Assembly (NCBI GenBank): GCA_964417685.1
Contig: CAYQIT010000032.1
Span: forward strand, 1 to 7,177
Reading direction: 5' to 3'
Source: CAJQGY01 sp964417685
GTDB taxonomy: Bacteria; Pseudomonadota; Gammaproteobacteria; Magnimaribacterales; D2472
DNA: 7,177 nucleotides
Below the pieces are notes generated by a model. That model worked only from the letters and a program-made list of their open reading frames with translations. It was not told the origin of the DNA and made no database searches. Numbering within the stretch: position 1 is the stretch's first letter; each line of letters starts with the position of its first letter. Below are positions 1 through 6,408 of this stretch, piece by piece. Both the position numbers and the translations under genes were made by a program.

Positions 1-12
1 ATAAAATTCAAT

Positions 13-1080
13 ATGGACATAAATTTAATAATAGATTTTCTAATTATAAGCATTATAGCCTCATTCGCCATAAATGCGATTTTAAGGAATTTAGCTAAAA
101 AATATCAAATCTTAATTGATATTCCTGATAGAAGTCGAAAATTTCATAAAAGAGCAACTCCTTTGATAGGTGGCCTTGGGATTCTTTTAACAACATTAAT
201 TGTAGGCAAGCTTTATATAGATCTAAATGGCCTTGTTGGAAATTTACCTAATTTCACATTCTATATGATAGTGTCATCTGTAATATTAATAATATTATTT
301 TTATATGATGACTTAAAAGGACTAAATGCAAAACTAAGGATGTTCTTTCAAGCTGCTATTTCTTTGTTCTTTATTATCACTACAGATACTTATATTTCAA
401 ATTTAGGAAATTTATTTGGTACAGGAGATATAGAATTGGGATTATTATCCATTCCATTTACTGTATTTTGTGTTGTTGGAATTATGAATGCATTTAATAT
501 GATTGATGGTATCAATGGTCTTTGCTCAGGTTGCGCAATGATTGCGCTCCTCTTTATCGGTTTTTCTTCAGGTTTGATATATAACTCACCATTAATCATT
601 GCTATTGGTTCTATTATTGGGTTTTTAATTTTTAATCTAAGATTAGTTGGAAAGAAAAGATCTGTATTTTTGGGAGACCACGGATCTAATTTGATCGGGT
701 TCTGGGTTGCCTGGTTAGCAATTGGTCCTTCACAAAATCCTCTTCGTGAAATTGAAGCAATGAGCATGGTATGGTTTGTAGCAATACCTCTCCTTGACTG
801 TTTAGGCCTTATTGTTTCCAGACTCAGTAGAGGACTAAGTTGGTCTACTCCAGGCAGAGATCATATTCATCACAAGTTAATGAATAGATTTTCTCCAGAG
901 GGAACACTGCTAATAATAATCCTATTAAGTATTTCATTATGCTCTTTTGGTTTAATTTTAGAAAAGTTTTTCCCAACAGTAGTGTCTTTAATATTTTTTA
1001 TTGTGTTTAGTTCACTTTATTACTTCTTTTCGTATTATTATAAAAAAAGAGAAGACCTAACCAAGATCGCCAATGTTTAA
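13..1080 (+). CDS. wecA: WecA/TagO-family undecaprenyl-phosphate sugar-1-phosphate transferase
   Basis: This is an integral inner-membrane protein of the MraY/WecA family. The family transfers a sugar-1-phosphate (GlcNAc-1-P for WecA) from a UDP-sugar to undecaprenyl phosphate, starting O-antigen, enterobacterial common antigen or other surface glycan synthesis. About 11 hydrophobic segments are visible, as in E. coli WecA, and 355 aa is close to that protein's 367. Family signatures are present: RKFHKRATPLIGG (42-54), the Mg-binding Asp pair D99-D100 (LYDD), NAFNMIDGINGL (159-170), FLGDHGSN (219-226, D222) and DHIHHKL (283-289). The HIHH motif favours WecA/TagO over MraY. The ATG at 13 gives a sensible N-terminal membrane helix; only 12 bases precede it, so upstream signals cannot be judged. 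The stop overlaps the next gene by 8 bp, indicating coupling. The exact sugar substrate is inferred. Confidence 0.88.
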   Translation: MDINLIIDFLIISIIASFAINAILRNLAKKYQILIDIPDRSRKFHKRATPLIGGLGILLTTLIVGKLYIDLNGLVGNLPNFTFYMIVSSVILIILFLYDDLKGLNAKLRMFFQAAISLFFIITTDTYISNLGNLFGTGDIELGLLSIPFTVFCVVGIMNAFNMIDGINGLCSGCAMIALLFIGFSSGLIYNSPLIIAIGSIIGFLIFNLRLVGKKRSVFLGDHGSNLIGFWVAWLAIGPSQNPLREIEAMSMVWFVAIPLLDCLGLIVSRLSRGLSWSTPGRDHIHHKLMNRFSPEGTLLIIILLSISLCSFGLILEKFFPTVVSLIFFIVFSSLYYFFSYYYKKREDLTKIANV

Positions 1081-1510
1081 TTTTTTTAAAAAAATTGAAG
1101 AAGATAATTTAGATGAGCAAAAATATGAATTTGATATTGAGCTAATTGGTTGCGCTCTTGCATATGAAGTGGCTAAGGCTGATGGCAGTATTGATTTAGA
1201 TGAGCTGGAAAAAATTAAAGTTGAGCTTACTAAAAGATCTAATGCTCTAGGACTTGATTCAGATGAAGTGCTTAAGACCATTGAAATGCAAAGTAATGAA
1301 TCAGTCTCGTTCAATGATTTCATAAATCAGATTAATAATAATTTTTTACAAGATCAAAAATTAGAAATGATAGATTTCTTGTGGCAAACCGCATATGCAG
1401 ATAATGTTTTGGATGTCGATGAAGAAAGGCTTATTCGTAGAATTGCAGATATGATAAGAATTAAGGATATGCAGGTTCTTAAACTAAAAGATAAAGCAAA
1501 ACAGGGATAA
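1073..1510 (+). CDS. TerB-like acidic alpha-helical protein
   Basis: A 145-aa soluble protein with no signal peptide or membrane segment. It contains two copies of the acidic motif typical of the TerB/DjlA-N superfamily: AKADGSIDLDELEKI (34-48) and AYADNVLDVDEERLI (107-121), each followed by a predicted helix. In the family these Asp/Glu clusters are thought to bind metal, and members are associated with tellurite resistance or membrane-linked stress functions, but many are uncharacterised. The ATG lies inside the end of the upstream WecA-like gene (8-bp overlap, different frame), so expression is probably coupled to it. No Shine-Dalgarno sequence is evident in front of it. A role linked to envelope glycan synthesis is suggested only by this arrangement. 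Family assignment is fairly sure; function is unknown. Confidence 0.75.
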   Translation: MFNFFKKIEEDNLDEQKYEFDIELIGCALAYEVAKADGSIDLDELEKIKVELTKRSNALGLDSDEVLKTIEMQSNESVSFNDFINQINNNFLQDQKLEMIDFLWQTAYADNVLDVDEERLIRRIADMIRIKDMQVLKLKDKAKQG

Positions 1511-1515
1511 ATAAT

Positions 1516-3288
1516 CTAGTAGCTTATAAAGCTTGCGTTTTCTTCAAGAAACTTCTTTGAATCAGCTCTTTTGCAAGAAAAATTAGCATACTTACTAATA
1601 TCGTCAAGAATATCATTACCTACAAAAGTTCCCATTTGATATAAAATTACGCACCTCTCAAGCTCATTTACTCTATTGTCATTATTTAGCTCCTCTACTA
1701 AACTTTTATATGCTGTATTCGAACTTTCCATTTTCATATTAGATTTATTGTCTAATATCATAAAGTCTCTAGAGCCTTCCTTATGATTGTATTGGCTCCA
1801 CTCAATACCATTGGTAGATTTTCCTGGTTGACCTTCTTTCGCAAAATTTGACCAGAATTTCATCATATTTTTTGAAATAAATCTTTTGGATGGTCCAGCA
1901 GGATAAATTAAAAAACCATAACCCTCAACGAGCTTATTATTACCAGTCACTAAAGATATTTCAGTGCCATGAGAAGCACCTATAAGCTTTTTAAAGTCTG
2001 CTACAAGGAATCTTCTATGATCATCCCAATCAAATCTATAGGCATATGTATTTTCAACTCCCACTTCATTTAGGGATGAGATTGGCTCAATTACACCTCT
2101 AACTTTCCATGCCTCACTTCTATAATAATTAAATGCCTCAAAAGCATCTTCATCTTTTAGTGTTACTCTCGGAATACCCAAGATTGAACCTATGAATGAG
2201 TAATCTAATTTAACAAAATACTCAGCTGTTCCAATCCAAAGCTTAACCTCATCTCTATTAGAGCCAGCCATAAAAGGAATATCACTAACATTAATAGAGT
2301 TAGTTAAAGCTTTCTCAAGTCCCTCAAGAGGAATAACGATCCCATCATTAGTTAGAAGCGGTACCTCAAGGTTTGATTTATCTGAGTATTCACTAAAAAA
2401 CTCTTCAGCTGATAGCTCTATGAGCTTTTTATATAGCTCTTCTGAAGATATATCTTTATAGTTACTAATAAGTCTTTTAACAACCTCGTTACTTGTATGG
2501 TTAAATGTAGGGTGTGTTTCATCTGTTACAAAAGCCTGCTCTGATGAGACTGAAGTTGTATATCCAGACTGAGAAATAGCTTTATGAAAAAGCCCTTTAG
2601 CCTGGGGTGCTACCATAAGAGATAATACATTATGTCCTCCAGCTGACTCTCCAAAAATAGTAATATTATTTGAATCTCCTCCAAATAATTCAATATTTTT
2701 ATTAACCCATTTTAAAGCTTGGATGATATCTAAAGTTCCAAAATTAGAAGCTTTATCAAGCCCCTCTTGATTGCCTTGAATGCTTGGATGGGTAAACCAG
2801 CCAAAAGCTCCAAGCCTATAATTAATAGTAACTATAATTACATCATGTCTATTAACCATCGTTGAATAGTCATATAAGTCTTTTAAACCAGAAGTGTTAC
2901 CTCCTCCATGAATCCAAAACATTACTGGCAAGAGTTCTGAAGACTTCTTTCTTGGAGTTTTAATATCTAAATATAAACAATCTTCTGAACCTGTAAGAAT
3001 ACCTTCGCCTGGAGCTCCTCCCATAGATGATGGTTCTTGAATACAAAAATTATTATTTTTATTTTCAATTATGATATCAGCATTCAAGGCTTCTCTTGGC
3101 GCTTTCCATCTTAGATCGCCAATTGGAGGTTGGGCATATGGTATATCGTCATAATTTATAACTTTATTTTTAAGATATCCTTTTACTTTTCCAGAAGAAG
3201 TAGTCACATAGCCATCAATCTCTTGCGCGCTTATTTCAAAGCTAAATAGCAAGAAAAAAAATAAGATATAAAATACTTTTTTAGGCAT
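1516..3288 (-). CDS. Secreted type-B carboxylesterase (alpha/beta hydrolase)
   Basis: A 590-aa esterase of the carboxylesterase type B/cholinesterase family, which hydrolyses carboxylic esters; the physiological substrate cannot be told from sequence. Residues 1-21 form a signal peptide (KK, a hydrophobic core, then ISA before QE), so the enzyme is exported to the periplasm or outside. Family landmarks follow in order: YDDIPYAQPPIG (46-57), EDCLYLDI (102-109), oxyanion hole HGGG (127-130) and nucleophile elbow GESAGG (213-218, Ser215). The acidic residue is probably Glu347 (SNRDEV), with catalytic His440 (ASHGTE). Cys82 and Cys104 match the conserved disulfide of the family, and Cys546 and Cys572 near the C-terminus may form another. 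The length is normal to slightly long because of this C-terminal tail. It converges with the TerB-like gene, leaving 5 bp, and diverges from tRNA-Pro. No clear ribosome binding site is seen. Confidence 0.92.
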   Translation of the reverse strand: MPKKVFYILFFFLLFSFEISAQEIDGYVTTSSGKVKGYLKNKVINYDDIPYAQPPIGDLRWKAPREALNADIIIENKNNNFCIQEPSSMGGAPGEGILTGSEDCLYLDIKTPRKKSSELLPVMFWIHGGGNTSGLKDLYDYSTMVNRHDVIIVTINYRLGAFGWFTHPSIQGNQEGLDKASNFGTLDIIQALKWVNKNIELFGGDSNNITIFGESAGGHNVLSLMVAPQAKGLFHKAISQSGYTTSVSSEQAFVTDETHPTFNHTSNEVVKRLISNYKDISSEELYKKLIELSAEEFFSEYSDKSNLEVPLLTNDGIVIPLEGLEKALTNSINVSDIPFMAGSNRDEVKLWIGTAEYFVKLDYSFIGSILGIPRVTLKDEDAFEAFNYYRSEAWKVRGVIEPISSLNEVGVENTYAYRFDWDDHRRFLVADFKKLIGASHGTEISLVTGNNKLVEGYGFLIYPAGPSKRFISKNMMKFWSNFAKEGQPGKSTNGIEWSQYNHKEGSRDFMILDNKSNMKMESSNTAYKSLVEELNNDNRVNELERCVILYQMGTFVGNDILDDISKYANFSCKRADSKKFLEENASFISY

Positions 3289-3309
3289 AATGTGTTGATT
3301 CTGAAATTG

Positions 3310-3339
3310 TTACAAAACATTATATATTAAAACTATATA
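3310..3339 (+). promoter_or_regulatory. Candidate promoter for tRNA-Pro
   Basis: The 60-bp spacer between the esterase start and the tRNA must hold the tRNA promoter unless transcription enters from further away. TATATA at 3334-3339 is a plausible -10 that would start transcription a few bases before the mature 5' end at 3349. TTACAA at 3310-3315 is a weak -35 with an 18-base spacer. The placement is tentative, because overlapping TATA-like words (to 3343) fit almost as well. Confidence 0.3.
3319..3324 (-). promoter_or_regulatory. Candidate -10 box for the carboxylesterase
   Basis: Read on the minus strand this is a perfect TATAAT. It would place a start near 3312 and a leader of about 24 bases before the esterase ATG at 3288. 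No good -35 hexamer lies 16-18 bases upstream (the best are GATTTT or TGATTT). The whole spacer is AT-rich, so a chance match is quite possible. Confidence 0.35.
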
Positions 3340-3348
3340 TAAAATCAT

Positions 3349-3425
3349 CGGGATGTAGCGCAGCCTGGTAGCGCACTACACTGGGGGTGTAGTGGTCGTC
3401 GGTTCAAATCCGGCCATCCCGACCA
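3349..3425 (+). tRNA. tRNA-Pro (anticodon GGG), CCA encoded
   Basis: A complete 77-nt cloverleaf can be folded by eye. The acceptor stem is CGGGATG with CATCCCG, giving the C1-G72 pair typical of bacterial tRNA-Pro. The D stem is GCGC/GCGC, the anticodon stem CTACA/TGTAG and the T stem GTCGG/CCGGC (one T-G pair) around the loop TTCAAAT. The discriminator is A73 and the 3' CCA is encoded at 3423-3425. The loop at 3381-3387 is CTGGGGG, giving anticodon GGG at 3383-3385, which reads CCC and CCU proline codons. G37 follows, as expected for a TrmD m1G37 substrate. The gene converges with ihfA, leaving 15 bp. A tRNA-Pro beside the pheT-ihfA region is, from memory, also found in other gammaproteobacteria such as Pseudomonas. 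Confidence 0.97.
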
Positions 3426-3432
3426 AAATTTA

Positions 3433-3452
3433 CAACTTGGTTAATTAAGTTG
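3433..3452. terminator. Weak hairpin between tRNA-Pro and ihfA
   Basis: CAACTT (3433-3438) pairs with AAGTTG (3447-3452) around an 8-base loop. The hairpin includes the ihfA stop codon. On the minus strand it is followed by TAAATTTT, and on the plus strand by a T-rich stretch, so it could act in both directions between these convergent genes. The stem is only 6 bp with two G-C pairs, so this is tentative. Confidence 0.35.
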
Positions 3453-3716
3453 CTCTTTGACTTTATTAGAGACAATAAAATTAAGCTTTACTCTCTCACT
3501 GATGATGTGTTCTTTGCCTGTTTTCGGATTTCTACCTATACGCTCAGGAGTTACTCTGTTATTAAAAGTCCCAAAATTAGCTATTTTTATATCTGAGAAA
3601 TCTGATTCAGATTTAATGATCTCAATAAAGCTATCTACAATATCTTTGCTCAATGAATTTTTAATAGAAATTTTTGAGGTTATTTTTTTAGCAATATCGC
3701 TTTTTTTTAAAGACAT
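3441..3716 (-). CDS. ihfA: Integration host factor alpha subunit (HU/IHF family)
   Basis: A 91-aa HU-family DNA-binding protein. IHF alpha pairs with IHF beta to bind and sharply bend DNA in the nucleoid, assisting transcription, replication and recombination. The N-terminal helices (about 3-37) are followed by the core KIANFGTF (44-51) and the beta-arm tip GRNPKTG (61-67). Pro64 in that tip matches the proline that intercalates between base pairs. E. coli IhfA has RPGRNP here, whereas this protein has RIGRNP. The C-terminal tail is shorter than in E. coli (99 aa). Assignment to alpha rather than beta or HU rests mainly on position: it lies 58 bp after pheT, the standard gammaproteobacterial location. 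No Shine-Dalgarno sequence is visible before the ATG. It may be read from the pheST transcript, from its own promoter, or both. Confidence 0.87.
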   Translation of the reverse strand: MSLKKSDIAKKITSKISIKNSLSKDIVDSFIEIIKSESDFSDIKIANFGTFNNRVTPERIGRNPKTGKEHIISERVKLNFIVSNKVKEQLN

Positions 3717-3747
3717 AAATATATTAATTAAACTGTATTTTAACTTT

Positions 3748-3777
3748 CAAAATAATAGCATAAACACAAATATGCTA
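3748..3777 (-). terminator. Weak hairpin at the end of pheT
   Basis: On the minus strand TAGCATA (3777-3771, beginning with the pheT stop codon TAG) pairs with TATGCTA (3762-3756) across an 8-base loop. It is followed by TTATTTTG. This resembles a short intrinsic terminator or attenuator between pheT and ihfA. The 7-bp stem has only two G-C pairs, so in this AT-rich DNA it may be leaky or a chance match. Confidence 0.35.
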
Positions 3778-5679
3778 CATACCTGGGACAGACACTCCAT
3801 CTAGTTCAATGATAGGAGTAATAATTTTATCAACTTTTTTATTTATGTCTTCATCAGAAAGGGTTTTAGAGTCTGATTGAAATATAAATCTATATCCTAA
3901 TTTTACTGTTTCGGTCTTCTTATTTTTATAGAAATCAAATACAAAAGAATTTTTAATAATCGAATCTGATGTGTTCTCTAAAATCTTAATCACTTCATTA
4001 ACTTTAGATAAATTTGTAATTGAAAATGAAAAATCTCTTGTGCTGGATGGAAACTCAGATATAGGGATATACTTTACAAAATTTACTGACTTATTGCTGG
4101 TTTCTCCAAGACCAGAAAAAAATAATTCTGGAATATCATCTAAGGCAACTTCAACATAAAAAATCTTATCTTTCTTTTTTGTATCCAGGTCATTTCTAGA
4201 AATTTCAACAACTTTAAAATATTCGTTATCTAGGTTTTCATTTAAGAGTTGATTAAGGTATTTTTGATCAAGTTTTTTTGAAAAATTTAAATGGTCATTA
4301 GCCAATCGTCCACTAATGATTATGCCTAAAAATTTTTTTTGCTTAAGGTCAGGATTTTTTATATAAATATCACTTATCTCAAATAGCTTGATAGAGTCTT
4401 TTTGCCTTCTTTCGTTATGTAAAAGGTTCGAGATCAAAGATTCTTTGATGCATGTTCTAAAGTTCTCTCTATTTGAATCTAGCGGGTTATCTATCACTAT
4501 AGAGTTTTTATCTTTAATTGATGTGAATGGAAAGTTTATGACCTCAGAAAATCCATTTCTTACAAGGAAGGACTCAATTAGTGATACTTTGTCTATTTCA
4601 CTGTTATTACTTATTTTTTCAATATTTGTTGGGATGCTACCAATATTGTTATAGCCTATAACCCTTGCAATTTCTTCTGCTAAATCATTCTGAGTTTTAA
4701 TATCGCTTCTGTATGAAGGTACTTTGATAGTTGAGTTAATTTCAAACCCTAGCTTTTCAATATAGCTTAGATATTCAGTTTTGTTTAATTGAATTCCAAG
4801 AATATCATTAATCTTTTTAACATCTATTGGTATTAATATATCTTCAGGTTGTTTTGATACAAAAGATTTTATTTTTATAGTTTTAATAAGAGCATGATCT
4901 TGAACAATTTTTATAAACCTTCTTAAAACTTTATCTTGTGCTGCTATATCGACACCTCTTTCAAACTTATGCGCAGCATCGGAAGTTAAATTATATTTAA
5001 TAGATTTCCCAATAATTGATTCTGGATTAAAGTATGCACACTCAACAAGTACAGATTTAGTATCAAAGTTACATGCTGTTGAAGCTCCGCCCATAACACC
5101 TGCAAGACTAATAACTTCATCGTTCATTGAAAACACTAAATTTTTGTCTGCTAACCTTATTTCAGTTCCTAGAAGTGTTTTAAATGAGCTGTTTAATTCC
5201 TTATTTTCAAGTGAAATTTTGCTATTTAAAGAATCTCTATTGAAGCAATGAGTGGGCTGTCCCAATTCATAAGAAATATAATTAGATATATCAGTAAAAA
5301 AATTGGTTTTATTGATACCAAGAGTGCTAAAGTAGTTTTCTAAATAAGGTCTGTAATTTGAAGATATTTTTTCTACCTCAATTTCTAAAAAGGAAATTTT
5401 TGCACAGTCCTCGGTAGCAAGGTTTTGAAAGTTAATATTAAGGTTTTCAATACTATCGTTATAAATTTCAATGGCATCTGTCATACCAAAAAATACATTA
5501 AGATCCCTTGCTAATCCAATTAGCGATAAGCAATCACCCCTATTAGGAGTTAGCTCCATGTCAAATATATCACCATGGATTTCATGCTCATGACCCAACT
5601 GAAAAAGTTTGTCTGAAAGAACCTTTTTAGAAGGCTTCTCATTTAAAAATCTTAATAAATCTTGATAGAGTAATTTCAT
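3775..5679 (-). CDS. pheT: Phenylalanyl-tRNA synthetase beta subunit, lacking the B2 OB-fold domain
   Basis: Cytoplasmic beta subunit of PheRS, which charges tRNA-Phe and in the family hydrolyses mischarged Tyr-tRNA-Phe. It has 634 aa against about 795 in E. coli. Residues 1-35 match the usual N-terminus (MK..Y.DLL). Then, instead of the ~110-residue EMAP/OB-fold tRNA-binding B2 domain, the protein goes directly to FDMELTPNRGDCL (39-51). The B3/B4 editing region is kept: QPTH (His144), LVEC (Glu213) and TSDAAH (Ser233, Ala235). B5 keeps the acidic cluster Asp326, Asp332, Glu335, Glu336 (E. coli 452, 458, 461, 462). The B6/B7 part is about 30 residues short and lacks the usual LHPGQ stretch. 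The FDX-ACB anticodon domain spans about 540-634 (FPSSTRDFSF). The start overlaps the pheS stop (ATGA), which fixes it and shows translational coupling. Confidence 0.95.
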   Translation of the reverse strand: MKLLYQDLLRFLNEKPSKKVLSDKLFQLGHEHEIHGDIFDMELTPNRGDCLSLIGLARDLNVFFGMTDAIEIYNDSIENLNINFQNLATEDCAKISFLEIEVEKISSNYRPYLENYFSTLGINKTNFFTDISNYISYELGQPTHCFNRDSLNSKISLENKELNSSFKTLLGTEIRLADKNLVFSMNDEVISLAGVMGGASTACNFDTKSVLVECAYFNPESIIGKSIKYNLTSDAAHKFERGVDIAAQDKVLRRFIKIVQDHALIKTIKIKSFVSKQPEDILIPIDVKKINDILGIQLNKTEYLSYIEKLGFEINSTIKVPSYRSDIKTQNDLAEEIARVIGYNNIGSIPTNIEKISNNSEIDKVSLIESFLVRNGFSEVINFPFTSIKDKNSIVIDNPLDSNRENFRTCIKESLISNLLHNERRQKDSIKLFEISDIYIKNPDLKQKKFLGIIISGRLANDHLNFSKKLDQKYLNQLLNENLDNEYFKVVEISRNDLDTKKKDKIFYVEVALDDIPELFFSGLGETSNKSVNFVKYIPISEFPSSTRDFSFSITNLSKVNEVIKILENTSDSIIKNSFVFDFYKNKKTETVKLGYRFIFQSDSKTLSDEDINKKVDKIITPIIELDGVSVPGM

Positions 5680-6401
5680 TTGAATTGTGCAAGAAAATCT
5701 AAATTAGATTTATAAAATTCTCTAATATCGTTGACCCCATACTTAAGCATAGCTATTCTTTCTACACCCAACCCAAATGCTAGGCCGCTATATTTTTTAG
5801 AGTCTATTTTGCAGTTTTCTAAAACTATAGGATTTACAATTCCGCAACCAAGAATTTCAAGCCACTTTCCTGAATCAGATAAGATGTCAACCTCAGCTGA
5901 AGGCTCAGTGAATGGAAAATACGAAGGTCTAAACCTTATTTCCACATCATTACCAAATAAATTATGAAGTAATTGATGTATAAGATCTTTTAAATTAGCA
6001 AAATTGACATTCTCGTCAACGTAAATACCTTCTACCTGATGAAACATTGGAAGATGAGTAGAATCATCATCCTTCCTGTAAACTTTACCTGCAGAAGTGA
6101 ATGCCATAGGCGGTTTAGTTTCAAGCATGCTTCTGATTTGAACTGGTGATGTATGTGTGCGAAGAACATTCTCTTTACCCTCAACATAAAAAGTATCATG
6201 CATTTGTCTAGCTGGATGGGATTTTTTTATGTTTAGCATATCGAAATTAAATTCTTCAGATTCGATTTCAGGCCCATGAACCTGTCTAAAGCCAATTTCT
6301 TCAAGAAGATTTAATAAATAGTCTTTTGTCTGATTAATGGGATGGAGTGTACCTTCACCTATAATAATTTTAGGAGGCTGTATGCTGTCTAATGAAGACA
6401 T
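5676..6401 (-). CDS. pheS: Phenylalanyl-tRNA synthetase alpha subunit, lacking the N-terminal coiled coil
   Basis: Catalytic alpha subunit of PheRS (class II), which forms Phe-AMP and charges tRNA-Phe. It has 241 aa against 327 in E. coli. The protein starts just before the catalytic core (LHPINQTKDYL at 19-29) and lacks the N-terminal coiled coil that contacts tRNA. The catalytic domain is otherwise essentially collinear with E. coli: RTHTS (81-85), motif 2 VYRKD (107-111), FHQVEG (120-125), FRPSYFPFTEPSAEVD (157-172) and motif 3 GLGVER (210-215). Ala208 corresponds to E. coli Ala294 in the Phe pocket. The start cannot be moved upstream: an in-frame stop (TAA at 6414-6416) lies 12 bases before the ATG, and rplT ends 7 bp away. 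It is coupled to pheT by a 4-bp overlap. No Shine-Dalgarno sequence is seen. Confidence 0.95.
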   Translation of the reverse strand: MSSLDSIQPPKIIIGEGTLHPINQTKDYLLNLLEEIGFRQVHGPEIESEEFNFDMLNIKKSHPARQMHDTFYVEGKENVLRTHTSPVQIRSMLETKPPMAFTSAGKVYRKDDDSTHLPMFHQVEGIYVDENVNFANLKDLIHQLLHNLFGNDVEIRFRPSYFPFTEPSAEVDILSDSGKWLEILGCGIVNPIVLENCKIDSKKYSGLAFGLGVERIAMLKYGVNDIREFYKSNLDFLAQFK

Positions 6402-6408
6402 TAAAGAT

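Noticed and set aside
390..767. Minus-strand open frame of 125 codons inside the WecA-like gene
   Set aside because: It is antisense to a well-conserved gene with catalytic motifs and shows no recognisable protein features.
1057..1323. Minus-strand open frame opposite the TerB-like gene
   Set aside because: The Ser/Leu-rich composition is what AT-rich antisense reading produces; the plus-strand frame carries family motifs.
1521..1533. AGCTT-ATA-AAGCT inverted repeat at the esterase/TerB convergence as a terminator
   Set aside because: The stem is only 5 bp with a 3-base loop and no adjacent T-run, so it is too weak to list as a feature.
3457..3804. Plus-strand open frame covering ihfA and the ihfA-pheT gap
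   Set aside because: It is antisense to ihfA, and the hydrophobic translation has no family resemblance.
3971..5967. Plus-strand open frames at 3971-4159, 4388-4654 and 5731-5967
   Set aside because: All are shadows of pheT and pheS on the opposite strand, with no start signals or motifs.
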